Origin: Micrococcales bacterium
Lineage (GTDB): Bacteria > Actinomycetota > Actinomycetes > Actinomycetales > Cellulomonadaceae
DNA length: 56,202 nt
Assembly (NCBI GenBank): GCA_009785115.1
Contig: WQWY01000019.1
Location: forward strand, 1-56,202
Reading direction: 5' to 3'
Position 1 is the stretch's first letter. The number at the start of each line of letters is the position of its first letter. This document shows positions 18,178 to 27,211 of this stretch, one piece after another. The notes under the pieces are model-generated. The model made no database searches, was not told where the DNA came from, and saw only the letters and a program-made list of their open reading frames with translations. Both the position numbers and the translations under genes were made by a program.

Positions 18178-18251
18178 GGGGAACATCCTGCCCGGGGATC
18201 AGCCTCGGTGCTAGAGCGTCCGCGACAGAGCGCCTGCGAAAGACGACGGGC

Positions 18252-19427
18252 TCAGCGGTCCAGCAGGGCCTGGAACACCCGAGGGTCGTCGAGCATCCGG
18301 CGCACGGACATCCACGCGGCACCGGTGAGGGCCGGCAGGTCACCGGCGTGAGCACGGTCGACCTGGAAGTCCACCCAGGGGGCGAGCACCACGCGACGGC
18401 GCAGCTCGGCGAGCAGCGGCGGGGCCAGGTGGTCGGTGAGCGACCAGAACGCCCCGCCCAGCACGACGGTGCTCACGTCGGTGACGTGCACCACCGAGGC
18501 GAGCGCGCGGCCGAGCATCTCCCCGCCGCGGCGCACCATCTCCGACGCACGGACGTCGCCCGCCTCGATCGCGGCCAGCAGCGCGGGGGTCCGGGCGGAC
18601 GGTCCCAGCCCGGAGGCCCGCACGAGCACGTCCGGCCCCGCCAGGCGCTCCAGGGTGCCGTCGGCCCCGAGCATGGGGTCGACCACGATGTGCCCGATCG
18701 CCCCCGCCCAGCCGTGCGCACCAGACAAGACCTGGCGGTCCAGCACGACCGCACCGCCGACACCGGCCTCGCCGCAGACGTAGACGAAGCTCTCCTCCTC
18801 GCGCGAGCGCGCCTCGGCGAGCGCGGCCAGCTTCGCCGCGTCGCTCAGCACAGGGTCGAGCCTGGCCAGGGTCCGGTCGGTGCGCAGCAGCTCGCCCAGG
18901 TTCAGGTCGCGCCAGCCCAGGGTCTGGGCGACGTGCAGCACACCGCTGCTCTGGTCGACCAGGCCAGGCAGCGCCAGCGTCGCCCCCACCGTCCTCACAC
19001 CCTGCTCGTCCAGCGCCTCCACCACGGGGTCGAGCAGGGACGCCAGCCGGTCGACCACCGCGACCGGGTCGGCGTCGCGCAGGTCGGCGTAGTCCACCCG
19101 CTCGGACAGCACCGCGCCGCCCAGGTCGAGAACCCGCACACCGACGTGGTCCGCGCTGATCTCCATACCGATACCGGCGAGCGTCCCGGACGCGGGCACC
19201 AGCGGCACCGCCGGACGCCCGACCCGCCGGGTGAGCACCGGGTCGAGCTCACGGAGCAGACCGGCGTCGACGAGCTGGTCGACCGTGGCCGACACCGTCG
19301 CCCGCGACAGACCGGTGGCCGCGGCCAGCGCGGCGCGCGAGGGCGGCTGGTGGGCGTCGACCACGTAGGCGAGCACGCGCAGCGACGTCGGCCGGCGCGC
19401 CTGCGCCTCGGCTCGTCTGGTCTGCAT
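18252..19427 (-). CDS. ROK-family transcriptional regulator without the zinc motif
   Basis: 391 aa from the ATG at 19427 (MQTRRAEAQARRPTSLRVL). The N-terminal winged helix (about residues 10-75) includes AALAAATGLSRATVSATVDQLVDAGLL. The C-terminal ROK sugar-kinase-like domain shows GIGMEISADHVGVRVLDLGG, GATLALPGLVD and GHIVVDPMLGADGTLERLAG. ROK repressors and kinases normally carry a CxCGxxGC zinc-binding motif after the GH; here no cysteines follow it. It is therefore a diverged NagC/Mlc/XylR-type repressor with an unknown sugar ligand. The target genes are not evident from the neighbours. Confidence 0.85.
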   Translation of the reverse strand: MQTRRAEAQARRPTSLRVLAYVVDAHQPPSRAALAAATGLSRATVSATVDQLVDAGLLRELDPVLTRRVGRPAVPLVPASGTLAGIGMEISADHVGVRVLDLGGAVLSERVDYADLRDADPVAVVDRLASLLDPVVEALDEQGVRTVGATLALPGLVDQSSGVLHVAQTLGWRDLNLGELLRTDRTLARLDPVLSDAAKLAALAEARSREEESFVYVCGEAGVGGAVVLDRQVLSGAHGWAGAIGHIVVDPMLGADGTLERLAGPDVLVRASGLGPSARTPALLAAIEAGDVRASEMVRRGGEMLGRALASVVHVTDVSTVVLGGAFWSLTDHLAPPLLAELRRRVVLAPWVDFQVDRAHAGDLPALTGAAWMSVRRMLDDPRVFQALLDR

Positions 19428-19540
19428 GCGTCTCACACTAGAGGCGTGACCCACGTCGGGCTCGAGGTGTCTCGCGATCTTCGCGACGAGACCGCCCGCA
19501 CGACGAGACGCGCGTCGTCCGTATCGTGACGAGGTGTCGG

Positions 19541-20251
19541 TCAGACCTCTGCCGACTGCGGTGCGGCCACCGGCGAGCGAGCGGGACGGTGCGGTGCGAC
19601 CTTCGGCAACGGGGCAGAGGGGTGCGGCTCAGCCGTCCGCCGCGCAGCGGGAGGAGGCTGCTCCACCGTCTGGGTGGCACCGGCGGGGGGCTGCTCGACG
19701 AGGGGCAGAGCACCGGTGGGCGTCACCCGGGACCAGGAGGCCGGCTGCGGGCCGAACAGCCGGTCGCTGCTCAGCTCCTCGTCGGGGATCAGCGCCGCGT
19801 AGGTGTCGTTCCACGGCTCCATGCCCGCGGTCGCGCGCAGCGCCCGGGCCAGGCGCAGAGGCGCGACGAAGCGGCGGTTCTGCAGCCGGCGGGCCTCGTC
19901 GTCGGTGGCCGGGCGCCGACGACGCCCGGAGTAGTCGACCACCTGGACCAGGTTGTCCGCGTCGACCTCACGGTGCGCCGGGAGCGGCAGCCCTGGCCGC
20001 ACCGGACGAGAGCCGATCACGGTCAGGTAGGGCACCGGGAGCCGAGAGTCCAGCGACGGGGCGAGGAACAGCAGGTCGGCAGCGAGCGCCTCGTCGACGC
20101 AGGCGTGGGCCTCGTCGGGGTGGACCATCAGGTCGAAGATCGCGAAGTAGAAGGCCCCCTGACCGTAGGTCGCCACCACCTGGCCGACCCCGGCCCTGTC
20201 AGCGTCCAGCGGTACCGCGAAGACATCACCCAGCTCGAGCCGAGCCTTCAT
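19541..20251 (-). CDS. Imm26-like domain protein with Pro/Ala-rich tail
   Basis: 236 aa, ATG with GGGAGCG upstream. The N-terminal half begins MKARLELGDVFAVPLDADRAG and GQVVATYGQGAFYFAIFDL, the pattern of immunity protein 26 domains (GDvFaiPL...G.Gqvv). Imm26 proteins are best known as antitoxins in polymorphic toxin loci, but stand-alone chromosomal copies also occur. No toxin is adjacent. From about residue 165 the protein is a low-complexity Pro/Ala/Thr tail (PPAGATQTVEQPPPAARRTA). The family call is from recalled pattern similarity; the function here is unknown. Confidence 0.6.
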   Translation of the reverse strand: MKARLELGDVFAVPLDADRAGVGQVVATYGQGAFYFAIFDLMVHPDEAHACVDEALAADLLFLAPSLDSRLPVPYLTVIGSRPVRPGLPLPAHREVDADNLVQVVDYSGRRRRPATDDEARRLQNRRFVAPLRLARALRATAGMEPWNDTYAALIPDEELSSDRLFGPQPASWSRVTPTGALPLVEQPPAGATQTVEQPPPAARRTAEPHPSAPLPKVAPHRPARSPVAAPQSAEV

Positions 20252-20345
20252 GCCACGCTCCCTCTACGTCTTGCGAACCCATGACCATCGCATGGCTTGC
20301 CTAGGTTGCAGACTATATAACCCGGTTCGTCTCTTCGCCTGGCGG
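20252..20345 (-). promoter_or_regulatory. AT-rich promoter region of the Imm26-like gene
   Basis: The minus strand carries GGGTTATATAGTC; TATATA at 20314-20319 is the most AT-rich hexamer in the neighbourhood and a good -10 candidate about 60 bp upstream of the start codon. No convincing -35 element. Confidence 0.45.
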
Positions 20346-20409
20346 GCTGCCTGTGCTAGGCCGTGTCGGGCTGCCTGTGCCAGCCCGGCACCTCGGTCCC
20401 GAGACGGCC

Positions 20410-20441
20410 GTGAGGCCCGGCACCGTGGTGCCGGGCCTCAC
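20410..20441 (-). terminator. Strong hairpin downstream of lsr2
   Basis: Perfect 15-bp inverted repeat GTGAGGCCCGGCACC / GGTGCCGGGCCTCAC with a 2-nt centre, 36 bp past the lsr2 stop codon on the minus strand. There is no T run; a typical actinobacterial terminator. Confidence 0.75.
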
Positions 20442-20476
20442 GACGAGGCGACGTGAAGACGTCGTCGAAGACAAGA

Positions 20477-20800
20477 TCAGTGCGCTGCCTCGTAGGCCGC
20501 CTTGACCTCCGCCGAGATGCGACCGCGACCGGAGACCGTGTAGCCGTTCTCCTTCGCCCAGTCCCGGATCGCCTGGGCGTCGGGGGAGCTGGCCGAGCGC
20601 TTGCCGCGTGCCGCGCGACCCGTGCGCCCGACCTTGCGGGCCGAGCCGACCCAGCTCGCCAGCGCCTCGCGGAGCCTCGCGGCATTCTCGGTCGTCAGGT
20701 CGATCTCGTAGGTCACACCGTCGAGACCAAAGGTGACCGTCTCGTCAGCGGTCCCGCCGTCGATGTCGTCCACCAGCAGGACCTGGACTTTCTGGGCCAT
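20477..20800 (-). CDS. lsr2: Lsr2 nucleoid-associated protein
   Basis: 107 aa from the third of three consecutive ATG codons (20800), which has the best spacing to AGGAG. The N-terminal dimerisation domain MAQKVQVLLVDDIDGG...ETVTFGLDGVTYEIDL is followed by a basic linker and the C-terminal DNA-binding domain AIRDWAKENGYTVSGRGRIS, with the RGR AT-hook-like motif that enters the minor groove. Lsr2 bridges DNA and silences AT-rich, horizontally acquired genes in actinobacteria. It is followed by a strong terminator. The AT-richer island at 39 kb would be a natural target (inference). Confidence 0.97.
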   Translation of the reverse strand: MAQKVQVLLVDDIDGGTADETVTFGLDGVTYEIDLTTENAARLREALASWVGSARKVGRTGRAARGKRSASSPDAQAIRDWAKENGYTVSGRGRISAEVKAAYEAAH

Positions 20801-20997
20801 CATCATCTCCTATCAGATCGGGGGCCTTTGCCGTACAGCCGCGATCATCACACGAGATGTTCGACCAGTCAAATGCCACGACGGAGTTTCGCGCCTCCCC
20901 CGCTCAATTTCTTCGATGATCGGCTCGCAAAGAGCAGACCTGCCCGAGCCAGCAGAAGGTCAAGACGACCACCGCGAGCAGCGGCGGCCCACGGCGT

Positions 20998-22530
20998 TCA
21001 CGACGACGGGAGAGGTTTCACCAGGGGAAACAAGATCGTGTCGCGGATACCCTTGCCGGTGAGCGCGATCAGCAACCGGTCGATGCCCATGCCCATCCCG
21101 CCCGACGGCGGCATGGCGTGCTCCATGGCCTGGAGGAACTCCTCGTCGACGCTCATCGCGTCGAGATCGCCGCGCGCCGCGAGCAGCGCCTGCGCCTCGA
21201 ATCTGCGCCGCTGCACCACCGGGTCCACCAGCTCGGAGTAGGCGGTCGCGGTCTCGACCCCGCGGATGTACAGGTCCCACTTCTCGACCAGGCCCGGAGC
21301 AGAACGGTGGTCCCTGGTCAACGGTGAGGTCTGCACCGGGAAGTCGCGCACGTAGGTGGGCGCCCACAACGTGGAGCCGACATGGTGCTCCCACAGCTCT
21401 TCGATCATCTTCCCGTGGTTGCGCTGACCGGGAGGCAGCTCGATCTCTGCCTTGGCGAGCAGCCGCGACAACGTCTCGTCGTCGGTCTCCGGCGTGATCT
21501 GGTCTCCCAGCGCCCGCGACAACGACTCGTACATCCGCAGCGTCGTCCACTCGCCGCCCAGGTCGAATTCCGACCCGTCAGCCAAGCGCACCGTGGTGGT
21601 GCCCAGAGCCTCGCGGGCGGCGGTCTGCACCAGGTCGGTGGTCAGCCGCGCCATCGTGTCGTAGTCGCCGTAAGCCTGGTATGCCTCGAGCATCGAGAAC
21701 TCCGGGGAGTGCGTGGAGTCGACGCCCTCGTTGCGGAAGTTCCGGTTGATCTCGAAGACGCGCTCCACGCCGCCCACCGCGGCGCGCTTGAGAAACAGCT
21801 CGGGCGCGATGCGCAGGAACAGCGACATGTCGAAGGCGTTCATGTGCGTCTCGAACTGCCGTGCCGCCGCGCCCTCGGGGCGCACCTGGAGCATCGGCGT
21901 CTCGACCTCGATATACCCGCGCCGGTGCAGGTTGTCGCGCAACGATCGGACCACGGCCGCGCGCAGGCGCACCATGTCGCGGGCCTCTTGGCTGACCACC
22001 AGATCGACATAGCGCTGCCGGACGCGGACCTCCTCGCTCAGCTCCGCGCCGTCGAACAGGTTCGGCAAGGGCCGCAGAGCCTTCGCCGCCATCTGCCAGT
22101 CGTCGGTCAGCACCGACAGCTCGCCACGCTTGGACGTGATGACGCGGCCGTGCACATAGAGGTGGTCACCCAGGTCCACGTCCGACTTGAAGTCGGCAAG
22201 ACGCTGAGCCCCCACCTTGTCCTCGGAGATCATCGCCTGGAGCCGGGTGCCCGCGCCGTCCTGGAGCATCGCGAAGCAGAGCTTGCCGGTGATCCGCAAG
22301 AACACCACGCGCCCGGCGACACCGACCACCTCGGAGGTCTCCACGTCAGGCGCCAGGTCGGCATGCCCCGCCCTCACCTGGGCGATCGAACGGGTCACCG
22401 GGACCGCTACCGGATAGGGCTCGACACCAGAGCTCAGCAGGCGTTCGCGCTTCTCCTGACGGATGCGGATCTGCTCAGGGACGTCGTCGACATCAGGGTT
22501 CACCTGTCGAATCCTAGTATCTCTAGTCAT
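20998..22530 (-). CDS. lysS: Lysyl-tRNA synthetase, class II
   Basis: About 510 aa. The start is uncertain: ATG at 22530 or GTG at 22503, the latter preceded by AGGA at about 8 bp spacing; the conserved part begins [17 protein letters not shown]. The N-terminal OB-fold anticodon-binding domain ([24 protein letters not shown]) is followed by the class II catalytic core with motif 2 [21 protein letters not shown] and motif 3 [15 protein letters not shown]. It charges tRNA-Lys. The first class II motif region ([10 protein letters not shown]) is intact. In many actinobacteria lysS and lsr2 are close neighbours, as here. Confidence 0.95.
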   Translation of the reverse strand: MTRDTRIRQVNPDVDDVPEQIRIRQEKRERLLSSGVEPYPVAVPVTRSIAQVRAGHADLAPDVETSEVVGVAGRVVFLRITGKLCFAMLQDGAGTRLQAMISEDKVGAQRLADFKSDVDLGDHLYVHGRVITSKRGELSVLTDDWQMAAKALRPLPNLFDGAELSEEVRVRQRYVDLVVSQEARDMVRLRAAVVRSLRDNLHRRGYIEVETPMLQVRPEGAAARQFETHMNAFDMSLFLRIAPELFLKRAAVGGVERVFEINRNFRNEGVDSTHSPEFSMLEAYQAYGDYDTMARLTTDLVQTAAREALGTTTVRLADGSEFDLGGEWTTLRMYESLSRALGDQITPETDDETLSRLLAKAEIELPPGQRNHGKMIEELWEHHVGSTLWAPTYVRDFPVQTSPLTRDHRSAPGLVEKWDLYIRGVETATAYSELVDPVVQRRRFEAQALLAARGDLDAMSVDEEFLQAMEHAMPPSGGMGMGIDRLLIALTGKGIRDTILFPLVKPLPSS

Positions 22531-22629
22531 CACGGCGTGCCCGTCGTCACAGCATGCCGAGCCTTCGCAGCACACCCGGCCGTCACAGCGACCCGAGCCC
22601 CCACAGCGGCCCGGGCGACGCCCCGGCGC

Positions 22630-23532
22630 TCACCGCCCGAGAACCACCTCGGCGTTGTCGAGCAGCCGGGTGCCGCCGAGCCGGGCAGCCAGCACCAGAC
22701 GGGCCAGGCCGCTCGCTCCCTCGGGCACCGGCACGAAGTCCTCGTCCACCAGCGCGACATAGTCCACCGCGTCGACCTCAGGGGTCAGCACCGCGAGCGC
22801 CGCGTCGACCACCGCCCGCGCACCGCCCTCGGCGGCGTGCTGGGCGGCGGTCAGCGCCCGTGACAGGCTCACCGCCCGCTGCCGCTCCTGCGGCGACAGG
22901 TAGGCGTTGCGGCTGGACAGCGCGAGCCCGTCGGTCTCCCGCACCGTCGGAGCCTCGACGATCTCGACGTCGAGGTCCAGGTCACGCACCATCGCCCGGA
23001 TCGCCGCCACCTGCTGGGCGTCCTTGGCCCCGAACACCGCGACGTCTGGCCGGGTGCGGTGCAACAGCTTCAGCACCACGGTGAGCATCCCGTCGAAGTG
23101 CCCCGGGCGCACCGCGCCCTCGAGCACCTCCCCCAGCGGGCCAGCGCTGACGCGGGTGCTCGGGGCACCCCTCGGGTACATCTCGCGCGCCGAGGGGGCG
23201 AGCACCACGTCGTCGGGGGCGAGCAGCGGCTCCAGAGCGGCCAGGTCCGCCGCCAGGTCGCGGGGGTACCGGTCGAGATCCTCCCCCTCGCCGAACTGCA
23301 ACGGGTTGACGAAGATCGTCACGACCACGTGCTCGGCCAGCTCTCGGGCACGCCGCACCAGCGCCAGGTGCCCGACGTGCAGGGCCCCCATCGTCATCAC
23401 CACGGCGCGGTGTTCTGAAGGCTGGTGTCCTGAAGGCTGGTGCCCTGAGGGCTGCGACCCCGAGCCCTGCTGCCTCGTGGTCTGGGCGGCGAGAGCCTCG
23501 GTCAGCGCGGCCTGATCGTGCACCACTCTCAT
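22630..23532 (-). CDS. panC: Pantothenate synthetase (pantoate-beta-alanine ligase)
   Basis: 300 aa. It condenses pantoate with beta-alanine using ATP, the last step of pantothenate synthesis. HIGH-type motif TMGALHVGHLALVRRA, then VVTIFVNPLQFGEGEDLDRYPR, FDGMLTVVLKLLHRTRPDVAVFGAKDAQQ and the KMSKS-equivalent LALSSRNAYLSPQER. Residues 27-41 (QPSGHQPSGHQPSEH) are three tandem pentapeptides encoded by 15-bp repeats just before the first catalytic strand, an unusual insertion. The ATG at 23532 overlaps the stop of the DUF2520 gene by four bases. No panB or panD is visible. Confidence 0.95.
   Translation of the reverse strand: MRVVHDQAALTEALAAQTTRQQGSGSQPSGHQPSGHQPSEHRAVVMTMGALHVGHLALVRRARELAEHVVVTIFVNPLQFGEGEDLDRYPRDLAADLAALEPLLAPDDVVLAPSAREMYPRGAPSTRVSAGPLGEVLEGAVRPGHFDGMLTVVLKLLHRTRPDVAVFGAKDAQQVAAIRAMVRDLDLDVEIVEAPTVRETDGLALSSRNAYLSPQERQRAVSLSRALTAAQHAAEGGARAVVDAALAVLTPEVDAVDYVALVDEDFVPVPEGASGLARLVLAARLGGTRLLDNAEVVLGR
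23411..23455 (-). repeat. Three 15-bp tandem units inside panC
   Basis: Units at 23411-23425, 23426-23440 and 23441-23455 (TGTTCTGAAGGCTGG and variants) encode the pentapeptides QPSGH, QPSGH and QPSEH in panC. The first two differ by one base. Confidence 0.9.
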
Positions 23533-24491
23533 CGTCCGTCCTCCTGCCTGAGGCTGTCGAGCAGCCTCTGCGCCGTCGCCTCGTCCAGCAGGCCGGCCGC
23601 CAGGGCGCGGGACGTGGCGGCCCGGGCGAGCGTCCGGTAGGTCTCGACCACGTCGACCCCACCATCACGGGCCGCCCACGCGGTGAGCTCGGCGACGTGC
23701 GCGGCCACCGTACCGGCGTCACCGCGACGCACCGGGCCGGTCAGCGCCGCGATCGCACCAGGGCCGGCCTGCTCCGCGCCGACCTCCACGGCCGTGGACC
23801 CCGGCGGGGACGCCGAGCGCAGCGCACCGTCGAGCGCCGCGTCCAGCAGCGGGCGCAGCGCCCGCCCGGCGTCGACGACACCGGCCCCGGCGAGGGCCGC
23901 AGCGGCCTGCGCGACCAGCACCACGAGATGGTTCGCCCCGTGGGCCAGCGCCGCGTGATACAGGCCACGGGCGCCCTCGTCCACGAGCACCGGCTCGCCG
24001 CCCAGCTCGACCACGAGCGCCTGACCGATCGGGCCGAACGGTGCCGGTGCGGTGACCGCGAACGTCGTCGCCTCTAGCCGGGACAGGTCCAGCGAGGTGC
24101 CGGTGAACGTCATCGCCGGGTGGATCGCCAGGCCGATGGCCCCGGCGGCGGTAGCCGGAGCCAGCACGCCGACCCCGTAGCGACCCGCGGTGTGCACGAC
24201 GAGCTGGCCGACCTGCCAGGCGCCCAGCTCGGCGAGCCCGGTCACCAGCGGCCCCAGGGCGTCGTCGGGGACGGTCAGCAGCACCAGCTCGGCCCGGCGC
24301 ACCACCTCGTCCACGTCGAGCACGGGCACCCCGGGCAGCAGCACCTCGGCACGCTCCCGCGAGCCCTCCGAGACCGCGCTGACCCCGACCACCGGGTGAC
24401 CCGCCGCGCGCAGCGCCGACCCCAGCACCGCGCCGACACGCCCGGCACCGACCACACCGACCCCCAGACGAGGAGGACCCGACCCGTTCAC
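23529..24491 (-). CDS. Rossmann-fold DUF2520 protein
   Basis: 320 aa from a GTG at 24491 that overlaps the stop of the upstream PH-domain gene (GTGA) and has GGAGG in front. N-terminal NAD(P)-binding Rossmann domain: LGVGVVGAGRVGAVLGSALRAAG, then LVLLTVPDDALGPL. The C-terminal DUF2520 part includes GLAIHPAMTFTGTSLD and YHAALAHGANHLVVLV. The family is related to 6-phosphogluconate dehydrogenase-like oxidoreductases. In actinobacteria it is regularly coupled to panC, which suggests a link to pantothenate synthesis (for example ketopantoate reduction), but that activity is not shown by the sequence. Confidence 0.85.
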   Translation of the reverse strand: MNGSGPPRLGVGVVGAGRVGAVLGSALRAAGHPVVGVSAVSEGSRERAEVLLPGVPVLDVDEVVRRAELVLLTVPDDALGPLVTGLAELGAWQVGQLVVHTAGRYGVGVLAPATAAGAIGLAIHPAMTFTGTSLDLSRLEATTFAVTAPAPFGPIGQALVVELGGEPVLVDEGARGLYHAALAHGANHLVVLVAQAAAALAGAGVVDAGRALRPLLDAALDGALRSASPPGSTAVEVGAEQAGPGAIAALTGPVRRGDAGTVAAHVAELTAWAARDGGVDVVETYRTLARAATSRALAAGLLDEATAQRLLDSLRQEDGR

Positions 24492-26158
24492 GACACCTCC
24501 GGACGACGCATCCACTGCTCCGGGCCCGCTGTCGCCCGCGCCTGCCTGGCCCGCACCGCCTGCTCGTCCATCAGCGACGCGGCGACACGCTCGTCGAGGT
24601 GGGACACCACCGGGGTGACGGGACCCGGGGTGGAGTGCGGGAAGACCGACGCGAGCCTCAGGGCTCGCTGCACCGGCCCTTGGTAGAGCGCCAGGGACTG
24701 GGTGCGCTCGTGGGGCACCACCACGACCCGGCGCCACCACCGGCCCGAGCGCAGGATCAACGCCCGCCGCGTGACCAGGACACCGCGACGCCGCCACCCC
24801 AGCGGGTCGACCCACACCGCCCGGCGCGGCGCGGGGACGAAACCGCCGTCGGTCTCGGTGCCGGTCAGGGCCGCGGCGATCGTGGCGACGGGGTCGGGCA
24901 CACCCAGGTCGGGCAGCACCAGCCACAGCGCCGTGGCCACCTCGTCGCGGGTGGCCACGGGGTTGAGCGTCGACTCCCGCTCGACACCGTCGCTGCTCAG
25001 CCCGTAGCCGGCGACGTTCATCCGCACCCGCCACCAGTCTTGACCTCGCCACAACGGCCCCTGATGGATGCTCACGGCCTGGACCCGACCCGGCGGGACG
25101 GTCTGCGCACGCGACTCCGTCAGACCGTGCCGCAGCCGGATCCCGTCGGGCGAGGTCGCGGCGCGGAAGAAGGCCCCGCCGTTGAGCTGCGACCAGATCG
25201 AGGCGACCGTGATGAACAGCACCGGGAAGAACCCGACCAGGATGCCGAGCCTGCCCGACACCAGGACGGCGACGACCATGGCCACGCTGGCGACCACGAG
25301 CGTGACCGGCGTGGACGACAGTGCGATCGACCCGACCAGGCGGCCCAGCGGCACGGTGTAGAGGTGACGCTCGGGGGCGGCCGCGAACCCTCGATCATCG
25401 CCAGCCTGGCCCTCGCGAACCTCGCTCTCGCGAGCCTGGTCACCGAGAACCTGGTCACCGAGAACCTGGTCTGAGGTGGAGGCCGGTCGGCGCAGACCCG
25501 CGGCGAGCGCGAGCAGCTCGGCACGCAGCCGGTCGGCCTCCTTCTCCTTCAGGAAGGCCAACGAGACCCCCGAGTCCCCGCCACCGGCGACCTCGAGGCG
25601 CAGCTCGGACAGCCCGAACATCCGGGCCAGCAGCGGGCGGACCACGTCGACCGCCTGCAACCGGTCCAGCCTCGCCCGGCGCTGGGAACGGAACAGGATG
25701 CCGTGGCGCAGGTGGACCGCGTCGTCGGTGACCACGAACCGCGTCATGCGCCAGGCCAGCAGCGCCCAGCAGAACCCGAGGATCGCGAACACCACGAGGA
25801 CGCCGAGGAGAGCGAGGACGCCTCCGACGTCGCCTCGGGTCACGACGCCGAACATGTCTTCGCCACCCTGGAACCCGAGGACCGCCAGCACCGCGACCAG
25901 CAGCTTCCAGCCACGCACCACAGGGGTGACCGGGTGCATCCTGCGCCACAGCGGAGAGTCGGGCGGTGGTACCGGTGCGCTCGCCGTCGTACCCGAGGGT
26001 GACGTCGGAGCCTCCGGCGGTGGCACCGGAGCGCCTGGCAGCGACACCGGAGCGCTCGGCGGTGGCGCTGGTGCGGACGGCGCGTCCGGCTGTGGCTCCG
26101 GTACGCCCGGCTGCGACGGCCGCGCGGTCGTGGAGGCTTCGGGGTCGTGGTCGGTCAC
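24488..26158 (-). CDS. PH domain-containing membrane protein (YdbT-like)
   Basis: 556 aa. A proline-rich disordered N-terminus (about residues 10-75) is followed by paired transmembrane helices at about 80-140 and a second pair at about 285-330, each leading into bacterial PH (DUF304) domains, with motifs such as RFVVTDDAVHLRHGILFRSQRRARLDRLQAVDV. The duplicated helix-pair plus PH arrangement is that of YdbT-type proteins. It is coupled by four bases to the smaller PH protein upstream, the YdbS-YdbT pair. The exact function is unknown; a role in envelope stress or membrane protein protection is proposed for homologues. It contains 15-bp tandem repeats. Confidence 0.82.
   Translation of the reverse strand: MTDHDPEASTTARPSQPGVPEPQPDAPSAPAPPPSAPVSLPGAPVPPPEAPTSPSGTTASAPVPPPDSPLWRRMHPVTPVVRGWKLLVAVLAVLGFQGGEDMFGVVTRGDVGGVLALLGVLVVFAILGFCWALLAWRMTRFVVTDDAVHLRHGILFRSQRRARLDRLQAVDVVRPLLARMFGLSELRLEVAGGGDSGVSLAFLKEKEADRLRAELLALAAGLRRPASTSDQVLGDQVLGDQARESEVREGQAGDDRGFAAAPERHLYTVPLGRLVGSIALSSTPVTLVVASVAMVVAVLVSGRLGILVGFFPVLFITVASIWSQLNGGAFFRAATSPDGIRLRHGLTESRAQTVPPGRVQAVSIHQGPLWRGQDWWRVRMNVAGYGLSSDGVERESTLNPVATRDEVATALWLVLPDLGVPDPVATIAAALTGTETDGGFVPAPRRAVWVDPLGWRRRGVLVTRRALILRSGRWWRRVVVVPHERTQSLALYQGPVQRALRLASVFPHSTPGPVTPVVSHLDERVAASLMDEQAVRARQARATAGPEQWMRRPEVS
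25406..25471 (-). repeat. 15-bp tandem repeats inside the YdbT-like gene
   Basis: Four 15-bp units (25406-25465) plus a partial fifth; the last two (CTGGTCACCGAGAAC) are identical. They encode the pentapeptides QVLGD, QVLGD, QARES and EVREG in a loop between the two membrane/PH modules. Confidence 0.85.
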
Positions 26159-26652
26159 AGCCCGGCCAGCCTCGACTCACCACGGGACGCGAGACGGTCG
26201 CGCAGGCGGGCGGCCTCGTCGGGAGTCAGGCCGGGGATCGACGCCCCGGTCGCCGCTGCCGCCGTGTGCAGCTGGAGCTGGGCGATGCCCAGCCAGCGCA
26301 TCAGCGGACCGGCCTGCACGTCGACGTACTGCATGCGCCCGTAGGGCACGACGACCAGCGTGCGGAACATGATGCCGCGCACGATGAGCAGGTCGTCGTC
26401 ACGCTCCGCGTACCCCAGGGCACGAACCTGCCGGGGCACCAGCCAGACGACCCAGACGAGCAGGGCGAGCACCGCCGCCGGCGCCGCCCACACCCAGGCG
26501 ATGCCGACGAGCACCGCCACGACCACGGTGACGACCAGGAGCACGGCCAACCAGACGCCGGCGACGACGAGGCGTGCGGTGACGAGCCGAGGCGACACCC
26601 GGGTCCACGTCAGGCCCGCGGGGTCGAACGGGCTCAGGAGCGTGTCGTCCAT
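26155..26652 (-). CDS. PH domain-containing membrane protein (YdbS-like)
   Basis: 165 aa, ATG at 26652 after GAGGATGAGGG. Two transmembrane helices (about residues 28-73) precede one bacterial PH (DUF304) domain: VRALGYAERDDDLLIVRGIMF, VVVPYGRMQYVDVQAGPLMRWLG. The four-base overlap with the YdbT-like gene means the two are translated together and probably form one membrane complex. Family members occur as such pairs in many Gram-positive bacteria. Function not established. Confidence 0.85.
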   Translation of the reverse strand: MDDTLLSPFDPAGLTWTRVSPRLVTARLVVAGVWLAVLLVVTVVVAVLVGIAWVWAAPAAVLALLVWVVWLVPRQVRALGYAERDDDLLIVRGIMFRTLVVVPYGRMQYVDVQAGPLMRWLGIAQLQLHTAAAATGASIPGLTPDEAARLRDRLASRGESRLAGL

Positions 26653-26737
26653 ACCCTCATCCTCGCACCGAACCGGAGCCCCAGAGCCGAGGACGTCCAC
26701 CGTCGGCCCAGTGCTGTCAGGTCCGGCGCTGCCGGGC

Positions 26738-27211
26738 TCAGGTCTCGACAGGGCCAGGCAGACGGGGTGCGTCGTCCGGGGGCGGCACGCGGCACAGGCG
26801 TTCCACGACGAGCCCGACCGCCGCGAGCACCACCGCCCCGAGCGCGGCCAGACCCGCCGCGAGGGCACGACGGCCGTTGCCGGGCACGGCCAGGTCTGTC
26901 GCGAGGTACAGCGCCTGCCCGCCGTACCAGCCGAGCAGCAGGGCCCCGGTGTAGCAGGCCGCCTTGGCGAGCACCGCCGTGCGGGCCGCACGCACGGGGT
27001 CGAGGTCTGGCTTCTTGCCCCGCAAGAACTGCCGCACCGACCACCCGAGCGAGAAGACCACCCCGGCGATGAGCAGCTCGACGCCGACCACCAGCCAGCC
27101 GACCTCGACCACGGTCCCGCCACGGCCCACCAGCACCCGGGCACCGCCCCAGGTCAGCGCCGCGACACCGGCAGCGATCGCGACGAGAGTGGTCCACCGG
27201 GTCGCTGACAT
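26738..27211 (-). CDS. DUF3180 family membrane protein
   Basis: 157 aa, ATG at 27211 directly at the stop of the folB-folK gene (TGATG); a GTG three bases upstream is an alternative. Four hydrophobic helices: at about residues 7-25, 34-55, 78-98 and 114-135, with the cytoplasmic loop RQFLRGKKPDLDPVRAARTAVLAKA between the second pair. DUF3180 proteins are found in actinobacteria immediately downstream of folK, as here. No function is known. Confidence 0.85.
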   Translation of the reverse strand: MSATRWTTLVAIAAGVAALTWGGARVLVGRGGTVVEVGWLVVGVELLIAGVVFSLGWSVRQFLRGKKPDLDPVRAARTAVLAKAACYTGALLLGWYGGQALYLATDLAVPGNGRRALAAGLAALGAVVLAAVGLVVERLCRVPPPDDAPRLPGPVET

